Of a DNA stretch of 64,000 nt, positions 6,916 to 14,102 are shown in pieces. The DNA lies in contig NZ_ASXG01000126.1 in assembly GCF_000411975.1 (NCBI RefSeq), positions 62,001 to 126,000 of the forward strand. Reading direction: 5' to 3'. Positions within the stretch are counted from its first letter, which is position 1, and each line of letters opens with the position of its first letter. The DNA is from Amycolatopsis orientalis DSM 43388 (GTDB lineage: Bacteria > Actinomycetota > Actinomycetes > Mycobacteriales > Pseudonocardiaceae). The notes under the pieces are model-generated. The model had not been told where the DNA came from. It did no database searches and saw only the letters and a program-made list of their open reading frames with translations. A program made the position numbers and the translations under genes.

Positions 6916-9027
6916 ATGGCCGACAAGCAGAACAGGAGTGCCGACCCCGGGGCCGCCGTCGCTGTGGACGACCCCGCCAAGGTGCGCAACGTCGTCCTGG
7001 TCGGGCCCTCCGGGTCCGGGAAGACCACGCTCACCGAGGCACTGCTCGCCGCGTCCGGCACGGTGCCGCGCGCCGGCTCCGTCGTGGAGGGCACCACGGT
7101 GTGCGACCACGACCCGGCAGCGGTGCGCCAGCAGCGCTCGGTCGGGCTTTCCGTCGCCCCGGTGCTGCACGCCGGGCACAAAATCAACCTCATCGACACC
7201 CCGGGGTACGCCGATTTCGTGGGCGAGCTGCGCGCCGGGCTGCGGGCCGCGGACGCCGCGCTGTTCGTCGTCTGCGCCGCCGAGGGCGTGGACGCCGCCA
7301 CCATCGCGGTGTGGGAGGAATGCGCGTCGGTGGGCATGCCGCGCGCCGTCGTGGTGTCCCGGCTCGACCACCACCGCGCCGACCCGCTCGCCGAGATCGC
7401 CGCCTGCCAGGCCGCCTTCGGCGCGGGCGTGCTGCCGCTGTACCTCCCGGTGCCGGACGGCCTGGTCGGGCTCGTCACCCAGCGCCGCTACGACTATTCC
7501 GCCGGCTATCCGCCGCGCGTGAGCGACCCGGACCCGGGCGGGTCCCAGGAGTTCGCCGACGCCCGCAACGAGCTGATCGAGGGCATCATCGCCGAGAGCG
7601 AGGACGAGACGCTGATGGACCGCTACCTCGGCGGCGAGGAGATCGCCGAGGACGTGCTGATCGCCGACCTCGAGACGGCCGTCGCGCGCGGGTCGTTCCA
7701 CCCGGTCATCCCGGTGTGCGCGACCAGCGGGATCGGGCTCGCCGAGGTGCTCGACGGCATCGTGCGGGCCTTCCCCTCGCCGCTGGAGCACACTCCGCCC
7801 GGGGTGACCAGCCCTGACGGCGCCGAGCACGCCGCGTTGTCCGCCGATCCGGACGGACCGCTCGCCGCCGAGGTCGTGCGCACCGCTGTGGACTCGTACG
7901 TGGGACGAGTTTCGCTCGTCCGGGTGTTTTCCGGGACGCTCCGGCCGGAGAACCCGGTGCATGTGTCCGGCCACGGGCTCGCCGAACGGGGCCACGAAGA
8001 CCACGACGCCGACGAACGCGTCGCCCACCTGTACTCGCCGCTCGGGTCGAACCTGCGCGAGGTGCCGTTCTGCGTCGCGGGCGATCTGTGCGCGCTCACC
8101 AAAGTGGGGTCCGCGGAAACCGGCGACACGGTGTCTTCGCCGGATGATCCGCTGTTGATCAAACCGTGGCGGATGCCCGAACCGCTGCTGCCGGTCGCGG
8201 TGGTCGCGAAGTCCCGCAGCGACGAGGACACGTTGTCCCGCAACCTTTCCCGGCTCGTCGCGGGCGATCCGACCCTGCGGCTGGAACGCAATGCCGAGAC
8301 CGGGCAGCTCGTGCTGTGGTGCATGGGCGAGGCGCACGCGGAGGTCGTCCTCTCGCGGCTGCGCGCGGGCGGGGCGGACGTCGGCACCGAGCCGGTGCGG
8401 ATCAGCCTGCGCTCCACGTTCGCGAAACCCGCGCGCGGGCATGGCCGGCATGTGAAGCAGTCCGGCGGGCACGGGCAGTTCGCGGTGTGCGACATCGAGG
8501 TCGAGCCGCTGCCCCGCGGCGCCGGGTTCGAGTTCGTGGACAAGGTCGTCGGCGGCGCGGTGCCGCACCAGTTCATCCCGAGCGTCGAGAAGGGTGTGCG
8601 AGCGCAGCTGGAGCGCGGCGTCCAGGACGGCTACCCGGTGGTGGACGTGCGCGTGACGCTGACCGACGGGAAGGCGCACAGCGTCGACTCGTCGGACGCG
8701 GCCTTCCAGACCGCCGGCGCGCTGGCCCTGCGCGAAGCCGCCGCGGCCAGCCGGATCTTGCTGCTGGAACCGCTGGACACGGTCGAGGTGAGCCTGCCGG
8801 ACGAACACCTCGGCACCGTGCTGGGCGACCTGTCGTCCCGCCGGGGCCGGGTGCTGGGCACGGAATCCGGCGAGGGCGGGCGCACGGTGGTGCACGCCGA
8901 GGTGCCCGCGGCGGAACTGCTGCGGTACGCGGTGGATCTGCGGTCGCTCACCTCGGGGACGGCCACGTTCACCCGGCGGCACGCCCGGTTCGAGCCGATG
9001 CCGGAGGGGGCGGCGGTCCCTTCGTGA
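6916..9027 (+). CDS. fusA2: Elongation factor G-like protein EF-G2
   Basis: A 703-residue paralogue of translation elongation factor G. The GTP-binding P-loop is GPSGSGKTT at residues 30-38, and G3 is DTPGYADF. Domains II-V follow, including SGGHGQFAVCDIEVEPL (domain IV) and VSLPDEHLGTVLGDLSSRRGRVLG (domain V). The canonical G4 NKxD is replaced by SRLD. That change, and a shorter G2 region, mark the EF-G2 group known from mycobacteria rather than the housekeeping FusA, whose str operon is absent here. The ATG at 6916 follows GAGGAGG. Its role in translation or ribosome handling is unproven. The stop codon lies inside a hairpin. Confidence 0.9.
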   Translation: MADKQNRSADPGAAVAVDDPAKVRNVVLVGPSGSGKTTLTEALLAASGTVPRAGSVVEGTTVCDHDPAAVRQQRSVGLSVAPVLHAGHKINLIDTPGYADFVGELRAGLRAADAALFVVCAAEGVDAATIAVWEECASVGMPRAVVVSRLDHHRADPLAEIAACQAAFGAGVLPLYLPVPDGLVGLVTQRRYDYSAGYPPRVSDPDPGGSQEFADARNELIEGIIAESEDETLMDRYLGGEEIAEDVLIADLETAVARGSFHPVIPVCATSGIGLAEVLDGIVRAFPSPLEHTPPGVTSPDGAEHAALSADPDGPLAAEVVRTAVDSYVGRVSLVRVFSGTLRPENPVHVSGHGLAERGHEDHDADERVAHLYSPLGSNLREVPFCVAGDLCALTKVGSAETGDTVSSPDDPLLIKPWRMPEPLLPVAVVAKSRSDEDTLSRNLSRLVAGDPTLRLERNAETGQLVLWCMGEAHAEVVLSRLRAGGADVGTEPVRISLRSTFAKPARGHGRHVKQSGGHGQFAVCDIEVEPLPRGAGFEFVDKVVGGAVPHQFIPSVEKGVRAQLERGVQDGYPVVDVRVTLTDGKAHSVDSSDAAFQTAGALALREAAAASRILLLEPLDTVEVSLPDEHLGTVLGDLSSRRGRVLGTESGEGGRTVVHAEVPAAELLRYAVDLRSLTSGTATFTRRHARFEPMPEGAAVPS

Positions 9028-9064
9028 GTGTTCGCGCCGGTTAGAACCGGCACCGCCACTCACG
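9023..9064. terminator. Hairpin over the fusA2 stop codon
   Basis: The outer arms CGTGAGTG (9023-9030) and CACTCACG (9057-9064) and the inner arms GCCGGTT / AACCGGC form an imperfect stem containing the fusA2 TGA. It shares both arm motifs with the perfect palindrome at 9119-9164, so the two are related copies of one element. Confidence 0.6.
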
Positions 9065-9118
9065 ACGGCCCAGACGCTCAGGACCGAGCTGACGGCAGCG
9101 GTGCAGCGAAGCTGGTGG

Positions 9119-9164
9119 CTCGTGAGTGCCTAGGCCGGTTCTAACCGGCCTAGGCACTCACGAG
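9119..9164. terminator. Perfect 22-bp palindrome, bidirectional terminator
   Basis: The arms at 9119-9140 and 9143-9164 are fully complementary (starting CTCGTGAGTGCCTAGG), with only CT between them. The right arm touches the stop codon of the leftward XdhC-like gene. It lies between convergent genes and should terminate both; it could also be a dispersed palindromic repeat. Confidence 0.7.
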
Positions 9165-9677
9165 TCAGAACTCGAAGCCGCCCGGTCGCCCGTTCCGGTC
9201 CGCCACCAGTCCGGCCAGCGTCGCCACCGCGATTTCCGCCGGGGTGCGCGAGCCGATGTTCAGCCCGACCGGCCGGTGCACCCGGGCGATGTCCGGTTCC
9301 GGCACGCCCAGCGCGCGCAGCGCTTCCACGTGCGGGCCCGGATGCCGCGGGTTGCCCAGCACGCCCACCCACCGCGTCGGCGTCGCCAGTGCGGCTTGCA
9401 GGACCGTCCCGAGCTCCGGGCGGTGATGGTCGGTCACGACGACGTCCGCGTCCGGACCTGGCGAGGGCGGGGTCGTGCGGACCTCGACGCCCTCGGGAGC
9501 GTCGCTGGCCCGTGCCTCGTCCGGTTCGAACAGCACGGCTCGATAGCCCAGATCGGTCGCGTAGCGCAGGAGGTACTTGGCCACCGGCGAGGCGAACACG
9601 GCCACCAGGGTGCGTTCGGCGGGCGGCTCTTCGACCTCGCCGTGCGCGACGGCGCAGGCATCGGGTTCGGTCGTCAT
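9165..9677 (-). CDS. XdhC/CoxI-family protein, Rossmann domain only
   Basis: A 170-residue protein matching the C-terminal NAD(P)-binding-like part of XdhC/CoxI maturation factors. The family features seen are VAVFASPVAKYLLRYATDLGY, DADVVVTDHHRPELGTVLQAAL, WVGVLGNPRH and the conserved VHRPVGLNIGSRTPAEIAVATLA. Full XdhC proteins help sulfurate the molybdenum cofactor and load it into xanthine or CO dehydrogenases. No molybdoenzyme gene is in the window, so a link is not shown. The short form with this single domain is common in actinobacteria. The ATG at 9677 is the natural start. Confidence 0.82.
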   Translation of the reverse strand: MTTEPDACAVAHGEVEEPPAERTLVAVFASPVAKYLLRYATDLGYRAVLFEPDEARASDAPEGVEVRTTPPSPGPDADVVVTDHHRPELGTVLQAALATPTRWVGVLGNPRHPGPHVEALRALGVPEPDIARVHRPVGLNIGSRTPAEIAVATLAGLVADRNGRPGGFEF

Positions 9678-9692
9678 GCGCCTCAGTCTGCC

Positions 9693-10178
9693 TCAGAGGT
9701 CCGGCTCGGCGAATTCGAAGTACTCCGGCAGCGGCGCGGTCCCGGCGAGCTTGAAGTACCGGACCTTCCGCCGCCGCCGCAGCGCCAGCGTGTCCCGCAC
9801 CGCGTCGTTGTGCACCCGGCGCGCGATCACGACCCGGTGCTCGGCGTCAGTCAGTTCCTCGACCAGCGCTTCGGGCAGCCGGGACCGGTCGATCCGCGCC
9901 AGGACCAGCGTCAGTTCGTTCTCCGCGGCCTCGCGGTCCGGGCGCGCGGCAGCCTCGGCCCGCGCGGCCGCGGCGTGCAGTTCGGCTCCGTCGGGCAGAA
10001 CCGCGGCGACCGCCCGGGCGACCACGGCTCGGCGGGCCAGGGCGGCTTCCAGGGCGGCCCAGCCCGCGTCGGTCCGGACGTGCAGGCGGTCGAGCCGGTT
10101 CGCGGTCGCGACCAGGAACAGCCCGCCGAGCACCACGATCGCGGCCGCCGCCCCGAGCAGCCACCCGAGCACCGTCAC
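9693..10178 (-). CDS. Membrane-anchored protein downstream of pimA (LemA-like)
   Basis: A 161-residue protein with one N-terminal membrane segment (LLGAAAAIVVLGGLFLVATA) and a soluble alpha-helical part (NRLDRLHVRTDAGWAALEAALARR) reminiscent of LemA-type proteins. The GTG start at 10178 overlaps the pimA stop as GTGA, so it is the last gene of the phosphoinositide operon. In mycobacteria the gene after pimA encodes a membrane protein fused to a NUDIX domain. Here the corresponding N-terminal part seems to stand alone. Function unknown. Confidence 0.7.
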   Translation of the reverse strand: MTVLGWLLGAAAAIVVLGGLFLVATANRLDRLHVRTDAGWAALEAALARRAVVARAVAAVLPDGAELHAAAARAEAAARPDREAAENELTLVLARIDRSRLPEALVEELTDAEHRVVIARRVHNDAVRDTLALRRRRKVRYFKLAGTAPLPEYFEFAEPDL

Positions 10179-11329
10179 GCCAGCTCCCGCTCCCCCGCGG
10201 CGACCAGCCGGGGGTCCGCCGCGATCGCCGTCTCGTACACCCGCAGCACCTGCGTGACCACGACTCCCCAGTCGTACGCCGTGACCCGTTCGCCCGCGGC
10301 GGCCGCGAGCGACGCCCGGCGCGCCGGGTCGCCCAGCAGTTCGCGCAGGCCGTCGGCGAGGGAGGCCGGGTCGCCGGTCGCGTGCAGCATTCCGGCGTGG
10401 CCGTCGTCGAGCACGCGGCGGAACGAGTCGAGGCCGCTCGCGAGCACCGGAGTGCCCGCGGCCATCGCCTCGGTGAGGATCATCCCGAAGCTCTCGCCCC
10501 CGGTGTTGGGCGCGCAGTAGACGTCCACGCTGCGCAGCGCCCGCGCCTTCGTCTCGTCGTCGACCTGGCCCAGCAGCTCGATGTGCGGCCACAGCCGCGG
10601 CCCGGCCATCCGCCGCAGCTGGTCCGGCTCGCCGCGGCCGACCACGAGCAGCCGCAGGTCCTCGAACTCCGGCAGCAGCCGCCGCGCGGCCTCCAGCAGC
10701 ACGTCCATGCCCTTGCGCGGTTCGGTGAACCGCCCGACGAACCCGATCGTGCCGCCCGCGCGCGGATAGCCGTCGAGCGGGGTGGCCCGGGAGAAGAACT
10801 CGACGTCGACCCCGTTCGGGATCTCGACCGCGTCGCCGCCCGCGTGCTCCACCTGCACCCGCCGGGCCAGCGCCGACACCGCGATGCGCGCGGTGATCTT
10901 CTCCAGCAGCGGACGCAGCACCGGCTGGAACGCCGCCAGCGTCCGCGAACGCGTCGTCGCGGTGTGGAAAGTGGCCACGATCGGGCCGTCCGCGACCTTC
11001 AGCGCCAGCAGCGACAGGCTCGGCGCGGCCGGTTCGTGCAGGTGCAGCACGTCGAAGCCGTTGTCCCGGATCCATCGCCGCACCCGGGCGTAGGAAACCG
11101 GCCCGAACTGCAGCCGCGCGACCGAGCCGTTGTACGGGATGCCCAGCGCTTTGCCCGCCGGGTGCACGAAATCCGGCAGCTGGGCGTCCTCGTCCGCCGG
11201 GGCCAGCACCGACACCCGGTGCCCCCGTTCGAGCAGCGCCTTCGCCAGGTCGATCACGTGCCCCTGGACCCCGCCCGGGACGTCGAACGAGTACGGGCAC
11301 ACGATCCCGATCTTCAACCCGCGCGCCAC
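10175..11329 (-). CDS. pimA: Phosphatidyl-myo-inositol mannosyltransferase PimA
   Basis: A 384-residue GT-B (GT4) glycosyltransferase that transfers mannose from GDP-mannose to the 2-OH of phosphatidylinositol on the inner membrane face, the first step of PIM synthesis. Seen: N-terminal KIGIVCPYSFDVPGGVQGHV with the glycine-rich loop, GFVGRFTEPRKGMDVLLEA with the Arg and Lys that contact the donor phosphates, and the E-x7-E nucleotide-binding motif in GGESFGMILTEAMAAGTPVLA. The start is GTG at 11329, 5 nt after the patA stop; the stop overlaps the next gene. Order and coupling match mycobacterial pgsA1-patA-pimA, which supports the assignment. Confidence 0.95.
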   Translation of the reverse strand: MARGLKIGIVCPYSFDVPGGVQGHVIDLAKALLERGHRVSVLAPADEDAQLPDFVHPAGKALGIPYNGSVARLQFGPVSYARVRRWIRDNGFDVLHLHEPAAPSLSLLALKVADGPIVATFHTATTRSRTLAAFQPVLRPLLEKITARIAVSALARRVQVEHAGGDAVEIPNGVDVEFFSRATPLDGYPRAGGTIGFVGRFTEPRKGMDVLLEAARRLLPEFEDLRLLVVGRGEPDQLRRMAGPRLWPHIELLGQVDDETKARALRSVDVYCAPNTGGESFGMILTEAMAAGTPVLASGLDSFRRVLDDGHAGMLHATGDPASLADGLRELLGDPARRASLAAAAGERVTAYDWGVVVTQVLRVYETAIAADPRLVAAGERELA

Positions 11330-11334
11330 CCGGG

Positions 11335-12237
11335 TCAGCTCGCTTCTTCCAGCGCCGTCGCCGCCGCATCGGCGGGCCAGAACGGCTGCAGCATGTGCCA
11401 GTCGGCTGGATGCGCGGCGATGTCGCCGGCGAACACGTCGGCCAGCGCCTGCGTCGCCGCGGGCACCTCGGCCCGCTGCGTGACGCGGATGCGCGGGTGG
11501 ATCCGGATCTCCCAGCCGTCCTCGGTGAACCAGCAGCCGGTCGGCAGCAGCGCGGCCCCGGTGGTGGCGGCGAGCCGCGCCGGTCCGGGCGGCAGGTGCG
11601 TCTGCTCGCCGAAGAAGCCCACCGGGATCCCGGACGACGTCAGGTCCCGGTCCCCCAGCAGGACCACCACCTTGTTCTCGCGCAGCCGCCGCAGCAGCAG
11701 CCGCATCGCCGCGCTGTCGCCGGTCAGCGGCACGATCTCGAACCCGAGCGACTCCCGGAACGACACGAACCGGCGGTACAGGGACTCGGGCTTGAGCCGC
11801 TCCGCGACGGTGGTGAAAGTGCCCGCGTAACTGGCGAGCCAGACTCCCGCGATGTCCCAGTTCCCGCTGTGCGGCAGCGTCATCACCGCGCCGTTGCCCT
11901 CGGCGAGCGCCGCGTCGATGTTCTCCGCGCCGGTCACCGTCACCTGCTTCGCGACCGCCGCGTGGTCCATCGCCGGGAGCCGGAAAGTCTCGAACCAGTA
12001 CCGCGCGTACGACCGCATCGCGCGCCGGACGAGCTCGTCCAGCTCCGCCTCCCCGGCCTGCGGCACGACGCGGGCGAGGTTGGCGCGCAGCTGCCGCACT
12101 CCTCCGCCGCCGCGCCGGGCGGCCATGTCGGCGCCGAAGGCGAAAGTCGCCGACCCGAACGACTCCGGCAGCCGGCGGACGAAGCGCCAGCCCGCCGCGT
12201 AGCCGAACTCGCCGAGCCGCTGGGACAGTGTGCTCAC
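11335..12237 (-). CDS. patA: Phosphatidylinositol mannoside acyltransferase PatA
   Basis: A 300-residue membrane-associated acyltransferase of the LpxL/HtrB-like superfamily. It moves an acyl chain from acyl-CoA to the mannose of PIM. The HX4D catalytic motif is visible in LPHSGNWDIAG at about residues 122-132, and a second conserved block contains VVVLLGDRDLTSSGIPVGFFG. The N-terminus (FGYAAGWRFVRRLPESFGSATF) is the expected amphipathic membrane-binding region. The GTG at 12237 overlaps the pgsA1 stop (GTGA), which decides the start; the frame is open further upstream only as a pgsA1 shadow. Confidence 0.93.
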   Translation of the reverse strand: MSTLSQRLGEFGYAAGWRFVRRLPESFGSATFAFGADMAARRGGGGVRQLRANLARVVPQAGEAELDELVRRAMRSYARYWFETFRLPAMDHAAVAKQVTVTGAENIDAALAEGNGAVMTLPHSGNWDIAGVWLASYAGTFTTVAERLKPESLYRRFVSFRESLGFEIVPLTGDSAAMRLLLRRLRENKVVVLLGDRDLTSSGIPVGFFGEQTHLPPGPARLAATTGAALLPTGCWFTEDGWEIRIHPRIRVTQRAEVPAATQALADVFAGDIAAHPADWHMLQPFWPADAAATALEEAS

Positions 12238-12878
12238 GGTTGCGCCCCGCCCGCCGAGGAGTCGGCCTGTTTCGCGGCCGCCCGCGCCGCGCTGGCCACC
12301 GCCGCCGCCCGCTGCAGCAGCGTGATCACCGAAAGCACGGCGAGCAGCCACAGCGTGATCTCGACGGTGTAGGGCACGCCGAGGCCGTGCAGCCCGGTGC
12401 CGACGAGGGCGATGATGAGCCGCTCCGCGCGTTCCACCAGCCCGCCGTCGGCTTCGAGGCCGGACGCTTCGGCGCGGGCCTTCACGTAGGAAATGACCTG
12501 GGCCAGCACGAGGCAGATCAGCGCGGCGGCCGCGGCCCGGTTGTTGTGGTCCTGCACGAAGCACCACCACGCGATCGCGGCGAACAGCGCGCCGTCGACC
12601 AGCCGGTCGCAGGTCGCGTCGAGCACCGCGCCGAAGGGGGTGCCGTACCCGCGGGCGCGGGCCATCGCGCCGTCGAGCAGGTCGAGCATGGCGAAGCCCC
12701 ACACGGTGAACGTGCCCCACAGCAGCAGGCCCTGCGGGAAGAACGCCAGCGCGCACGCGACGGCGCCCGCGGTGCCGAGCACGGTCATCGCGTTCGGGGT
12801 CAGTCCGGCGCGGACCAGGGCGGCGCCGATCGGGTCCGTCACGCGGGAGACCGAGGCACGGGCGAAAATGTTGAGCAT
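12234..12878 (-). CDS. pgsA1: Phosphatidylinositol-phosphate synthase (CDP-alcohol phosphotransferase)
   Basis: A 214-residue polytopic membrane enzyme joining CDP-diacylglycerol and inositol-1-phosphate to give phosphatidylinositol phosphate, the base of PIMs. The complete CDP-alcohol phosphotransferase signature D-x2-DG-x2-AR-x8-G-x3-D-x3-D is present (starting DLLDGAMAR, ending DATCDRLVD). About five or six further hydrophobic segments follow. It is the first gene of the coupled pgsA1-patA-pimA block. The marR gene lies 100 bp upstream where mycobacteria have the HIT gene directly. Confidence 0.94.
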   Translation of the reverse strand: MLNIFARASVSRVTDPIGAALVRAGLTPNAMTVLGTAGAVACALAFFPQGLLLWGTFTVWGFAMLDLLDGAMARARGYGTPFGAVLDATCDRLVDGALFAAIAWWCFVQDHNNRAAAAALICLVLAQVISYVKARAEASGLEADGGLVERAERLIIALVGTGLHGLGVPYTVEITLWLLAVLSVITLLQRAAAVASAARAAAKQADSSAGGAQP

Positions 12879-12978
12879 CTTCCTCGTCTGTGCACCTGAT
12901 TCGGGGGCGGGTGGGCGACGAAAGCCTATCGACCCCGCCGTCCGAACCGGACCCGCCCGCCCGCGACCCGCCGGAACG

Positions 12979-13509
12979 TCAGCCGGATTTCGGCAGTTCG
13001 ACGACCGGCACGGCGAATTCCGCGTCCTCCTCGGCCTCGCGGACGGCCTGGCACTTGGGCCGCAGCCCGGCCAGGATCGCCTCGGAAATCTCGCCCAGCT
13101 GGCGCACCTGCTCGTCGGTCAGCTGGTCGAACAGCGTCTCCCGGACGGCCTCGACGTGTCCCGGGGCCGCCGCCTTCAACGCGTCGAACCCGGCGTCGGT
13201 GAGCACCGCCCACGACCCGCGTTTGTCCGTGGGGCACGACTCGCGCCGGACCCAGCCCTTCGCCTCGAGCCGCGCCACCGCGTGCGACAGCCGGCTGCGC
13301 GACGATCCGCGCACGGACGCCAGCTCGCTCATCCGCAGCCGCCGTCCGTCCGCTTCGGACAGCGCGACGAGCACCTCGTAGTACGTGTGCGGCATGCCCG
13401 AATCGTGCTGCAGCTGTCCTTCGAGATGTGCCTGCAGCAGCGAGCTGGCCTGGGCGTAGGCGCGCCAGACCCGCTGCTCGTCGTCGGTCAGCCAGCGTGG
13501 TTCGGACAT
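12979..13509 (-). CDS. MarR-family transcriptional regulator
   Basis: A 176-residue winged-helix regulator. The MarR core is clear: HTYYEVLVALSEADGRRLRMS, then ELASVRGSSRSRLSHAVARLE (recognition helix), then a wing with RRESCPTDKRGSWAVLTDAG. I prefer the ATG at 13509; an in-frame TTG at 13539 would start inside the palindrome at 13528-13539. The gene interrupts the usual thrS-HIT-pgsA1 order, so it is probably a late insertion. It is likely autoregulated through the palindrome. Similar MarR proteins respond to phenolic or oxidising compounds, but no ligand can be inferred here. Confidence 0.88.
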   Translation of the reverse strand: MSEPRWLTDDEQRVWRAYAQASSLLQAHLEGQLQHDSGMPHTYYEVLVALSEADGRRLRMSELASVRGSSRSRLSHAVARLEAKGWVRRESCPTDKRGSWAVLTDAGFDALKAAAPGHVEAVRETLFDQLTDEQVRQLGEISEAILAGLRPKCQAVREAEEDAEFAVPVVELPKSG

Positions 13510-13527
13510 ATCGTCATCATACGCTGG

Positions 13528-13539
13528 TTGAGCACTCAA
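13528..13539. promoter_or_regulatory. Palindromic operator candidate of the marR gene
   Basis: TTGAGCACTCAA (TTGAG-CA-CTCAA) lies 18 bp before the marR start codon, a usual place for MarR autoregulation. It is in the 50-bp gap between HIT and marR. Confidence 0.5.
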
Positions 13540-13559
13540 TTACTGCCGCGCGACAGGCC

Positions 13560-14102
13560 TCACCACGCGTCCGCGAGCAGGTCGCGGGTTTCGCCGAGCA
13601 GCTGCGGCAGCACCTTCGTGTGCCCGATCACCGGCATGAAGTTCGCGTCGCCGCCCCAGCGCGGCACCAGGTGCTGGTGCAGGTGCGCGGCGATGCCCGC
13701 CCCGGCGATCACGCCCTGGTTCATCCCGATGTTGAACCCGTGCGCCGCCGACACCGCCCGGATCACGCCCATCGCGTGCTGGGTGAACTCGGCCAGCTCG
13801 CGCGTCTCCTCGACGGTCAGGTCCGGATAGTCCGCGACGTGCCGGTACGGGACGACCATCAAATGCCCCGGGTTGTACGGGTACAGGTTCAGCACCGCGA
13901 ACACGGTTTCGCCGCGGGCGACGATCAGCGCGCGCTTGTCGTCGCCGAGACCGGGCAGGCGGCAGAACGGGCAGCCGTCGGACTCCTCGCCCTCGGGCTT
14001 GTCCTGGCCGCGGATGTAGGCCATCCGGTGCGGGGTCCACAGCCGCTGCAGCGCGTCCGGGACCCCGACCCCGTCCTGTTCGACGAGTTCCGGCTCGGTC
14101 AC
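13560..14102 (-). CDS. HIT-family nucleotide hydrolase/phosphorylase
   Basis: A 180-residue histidine-triad protein. The triad motif is HLHQHLVPRW near the C-terminus, and an N-terminal CPFCRL-type Cys pair with downstream HIT fold residues (LNLYPYNPGHLMVVPYRH) is seen. The mycobacterial protein at the same place, between thrS and pgsA1, is a diadenosine tetraphosphate phosphorylase. The same activity is a reasonable inference: it would remove Ap4A, which aminoacyl-tRNA synthetases such as ThrRS produce. The GTG start at 14102 overlaps the thrS stop as GTGA, so the two genes are coupled. Confidence 0.9.
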   Translation of the reverse strand: MTEPELVEQDGVGVPDALQRLWTPHRMAYIRGQDKPEGEESDGCPFCRLPGLGDDKRALIVARGETVFAVLNLYPYNPGHLMVVPYRHVADYPDLTVEETRELAEFTQHAMGVIRAVSAAHGFNIGMNQGVIAGAGIAAHLHQHLVPRWGGDANFMPVIGHTKVLPQLLGETRDLLADAW

